DNA from: an uncultured Bacilli bacterium
GTDB taxonomy: Bacteria; Bacillota_I; Bacilli_A; RFN20; CAG-631
Assembly: GCA_934202505.1 (NCBI GenBank)
Contig: CAKPXW010000015.1
Location: forward strand, 1 to 25,078
Length of the DNA stretch: 25,078 nucleotides
Direction of reading: 5' to 3'
How positions within the stretch are numbered: the first letter of the stretch is position 1; every line of letters starts with the position of its first letter. Of the stretch, positions 23,446 through 25,078 are shown in pieces. The translations under genes and the position numbers were made by a program. Below the pieces are notes generated by a model. The model did no database searches. It was not told the origin of the DNA and saw only the letters and a program-made list of their open reading frames with translations.

Positions 23446-24864
23446 CTATTCTCCTTTACTTTTTTTAAGTAAAATATATGAACCTTCATTATCATATGGA
23501 ATTTCTTTTTTATCAACATTATAAAATGAAGCTAATATTTCTAAAGCGAAAGATTGACACATTCCTCCTTGGCATTTGCCAAACCCAACTCTTAATCTTC
23601 TTTTTAATCCTTTTATAGATTGTGGTGGACAAGAACGTTTTAAACAATCTATTATTTCTCCTTTAGAAACTTGTTCACATTTACAAACTATAGTTCCATA
23701 ATCTTTATTTAATTGATAATATTTGTTTTTTTCTTCTAGTGGAAGATTTTTTATATGCACATATTTTTTAACATAAGGATTATAATTTTCTTTTTCTTCA
23801 AGTTTTAATTTTTTAGAAACGATATTATCAATAACCATTTTTGCAATTGCTGGAGAAGAAGCAAGTCCTGGTGATTCTATCCCTACAACATTAATAAAAT
23901 TTTCTGTTTTACTTTCTTCAATAATAAAGTCATGAGTAGAAGGGGTCGCTCTAATTCCCGCAAAAGTTCTAATTGTTTCATAATATGGAATATTATCTAC
24001 CATATAATTGGCTTGTCTTTTTACATCAAATAATGTTTCTTTATCTGTTGCTTTTTTATCTTTAACAGTTAGATTTGCACTTGGTCCTATTAAATAATTT
24101 CCACTAGTAGTTGGAGAAACTAAAACACCTTTTCCTTTGTCACTTGGTACCATAAATAATGTATGATTTACGAATGGTCTATTAAAATGATTTAATACGT
24201 AATATTGTCCTTTTCTTGGATAGATATCAAAAGTCTTAGGATTAATTAACTCATTAATTTCATCGCCCATAACTCCAGTAGCATTTATAACAATTCTACT
24301 TTTATATTTATCATTAATTATAAAATAATCATCCTTTTTTACAATTTTATTAACTAAAACATTTCGTTTCAAAATAACACCATTATCAATGGCATTTTCC
24401 ATCAAATGTACACATAAATTAAATGGGTCTATTATTCCTGCACTTGGTGCTAATAATCCCCCAATTACATTAGAAGAAATTTGTGGTTCAAGTTTTTTTA
24501 CTTCTTCTTTATTAAGTAATATTGTTTCTACGCCATTTTCATTAGCTCTTTCTTGAAGACTTTTTAATTGTTCAAGTTCATCTAAAGATAGAGCCACTGT
24601 GATTGACCCAATTCTTTTAAAAGAAACGTCAAGTTCTTTGCAAATCTTATCATACATAGCATTTCCTTGAACATTTAATTTAGCTTTTAAAGTCCCTGGT
24701 AATGGATCATATCCTGAATGTACTATGGCGCTGTTGGCAGATGTTGTTTCATTTCCAACATCATTATTTTTTTCAAGAACAAGAACATTTAATTTATATC
24801 TTGCAAGTTCTCTAGCGATAAAACATCCTGTTACTCCTGCTCCAATAATTATTACATCATACAT
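23446..24864 (-). CDS. GlpA-like glycerol-3-phosphate dehydrogenase with C-terminal [2Fe-2S] domain
   Basis: The 472-residue flavoprotein has the DAO fold: GAGVTGCFIARELA (8-21) binds FAD, EKNNDVGNETTSANSAIVHSG is the conserved second stretch, and VVGIESPGLASSPAIA lies before the C-terminal part. It probably oxidises sn-glycerol-3-phosphate to dihydroxyacetone phosphate. A BFD-like domain follows at about 386-450 with C394-x-C396 and C431-x4-C436 (CKC and KCQGGMC), the usual [2Fe-2S] ligands. Such a tail is found in anaerobic GlpA-type proteins and suggests electron transfer to a partner rather than to O2. It precedes the second flavoprotein and the DUF1667 gene, a conserved trio. AAGGAGG at 24875-24881 fixes the start. 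L-2-hydroxyglutarate oxidase-like activity is the main alternative. Confidence 0.86.
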   Translation of the reverse strand: MYDVIIIGAGVTGCFIARELARYKLNVLVLEKNNDVGNETTSANSAIVHSGYDPLPGTLKAKLNVQGNAMYDKICKELDVSFKRIGSITVALSLDELEQLKSLQERANENGVETILLNKEEVKKLEPQISSNVIGGLLAPSAGIIDPFNLCVHLMENAIDNGVILKRNVLVNKIVKKDDYFIINDKYKSRIVINATGVMGDEINELINPKTFDIYPRKGQYYVLNHFNRPFVNHTLFMVPSDKGKGVLVSPTTSGNYLIGPSANLTVKDKKATDKETLFDVKRQANYMVDNIPYYETIRTFAGIRATPSTHDFIIEESKTENFINVVGIESPGLASSPAIAKMVIDNIVSKKLKLEEKENYNPYVKKYVHIKNLPLEEKNKYYQLNKDYGTIVCKCEQVSKGEIIDCLKRSCPPQSIKGLKRRLRVGFGKCQGGMCQSFALEILASFYNVDKKEIPYDNEGSYILLKKSKGE

Positions 24865-24885
24865 AAAAATAAATCCTCCTTATAA

Positions 24886-25078
24886 TCATTTTACTTTGAC
24901 TAAAATCCATTTTTTTAATAAGTATATTATTCCTGCTAATAAATTTAAAATAAACCCTAAATAAAAAGGAAATAACAATATAAAGTCTTTAGCCATATCG
25001 TTTTGAATAAATTTTATAGTATTTCCAATTAAAAGATAAAAAATTGAACTTAAAATCATTAAAAACCCAGCAATATAA
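24886..25078 (-). CDS. Small membrane protein (5' end outside window)
   Basis: The minus-strand frame is open from the window edge to TGA at 24888-24886, giving 64 visible C-terminal residues. Two hydrophobic helices (FLMILSSIFYLLIG and ILLFPFYLGFILNLLAGIIY) flank a short polar loop (NTIKFIQNDMAKD). A basic tail (LKKWILVKVK) would be cytoplasmic. It ends 21 bases before the GlpA-like start, with the ribosome site of that gene between them, so the two probably share a transcript. I do not recognise the family. A glycerol uptake facilitator is not supported, since no NPA motif is visible in this part. Confidence 0.6.
   Translation of the reverse strand, partial: YIAGFLMILSSIFYLLIGNTIKFIQNDMAKDFILLFPFYLGFILNLLAGIIYLLKKWILVKVK

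Noticed and set aside
1..25078. Mycoplasma-type genetic code (TGA as Trp)
   Set aside because: Long conserved genes end in TGA or contain no internal TGA, and conserved Trp positions use TGG.
1..25078. CRISPR array, transposase, tRNA or rRNA genes
   Set aside because: I see no regular direct repeats with spacers, no transposase motifs, no cloverleaf sequences and no rRNA-like GC-rich segments on either strand.

Overview
The window is very AT-rich, densely coded DNA in which TGA is used as a stop (for example at 14602-14604 and 24886-24888) and tryptophan is TGG, so the mycoplasma code does not apply. Purine-rich Shine-Dalgarno sites, sigma-A type promoters, the miaB-ricA gene pair (known from Bacillus), a lipobox lipoprotein and the DtxR/MntR and MerR regulators point to a low-GC Bacillota. 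A Bacilli/Erysipelotrichia-like, fermentative, probably gut-associated bacterium is my inference; the sequence does not fix the genus.

Layout. 1-1722: a truncated membrane-anchored protein, a DUF378 membrane protein and a biotin-protein ligase without a DNA-binding domain. 1715-4183 (minus): a Clp AAA+ unfoldase without a middle domain and a small secreted protein. 4263-9228 (minus): a housekeeping operon read as lysS, a double GNAT protein, ispD, miaB, ricA and a terminator. 9396-11171 (plus): a DtxR/MntR-type metal regulator and an iron-dependent alcohol dehydrogenase of the FucO type, each with its own terminator.

11312-16847 (plus) is the accessory highlight. It looks like a complete RiPP (ribosomally made, modified peptide) operon behind a consensus promoter. 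The genes are an unannotated 46-residue precursor with three [QK]CGC motifs, a radical SAM/SPASM maturase, an ABC exporter without a peptidase domain, an HPr-kinase-like kinase and a PF14907-type nucleotidyltransferase-like protein. The kinase and nucleotidyltransferase pair is known from lasso peptide clusters such as paeninodin, where the kinase phosphorylates the C-terminal serine. Here there is no lasso cyclase or leader protease. The pair stands with a radical SAM enzyme and a Cys-rich peptide ending Gly-Ser-Ser-Arg. I infer a peptide with radical SAM crosslinks plus a phosphate-based tail modification.

16854-18836 (minus): a 2,4-diaminopentanoate dehydrogenase-like enzyme and a MerR/BmrR-type regulator. 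A MerR-style promoter with a 19-bp spacer precedes the enzyme, and a near-identical dyad precedes the regulator, so a two-site regulon can be read from the sequence. 18937-21816 (plus): a secreted lipoprotein and a DUF697/YcjF-like membrane protein. 21842-25078 (minus): DUF1667 protein, pyridine nucleotide-disulfide oxidoreductase-like flavoprotein and GlpA-like glycerol-3-phosphate dehydrogenase with a [2Fe-2S] domain, preceded by a truncated membrane protein.
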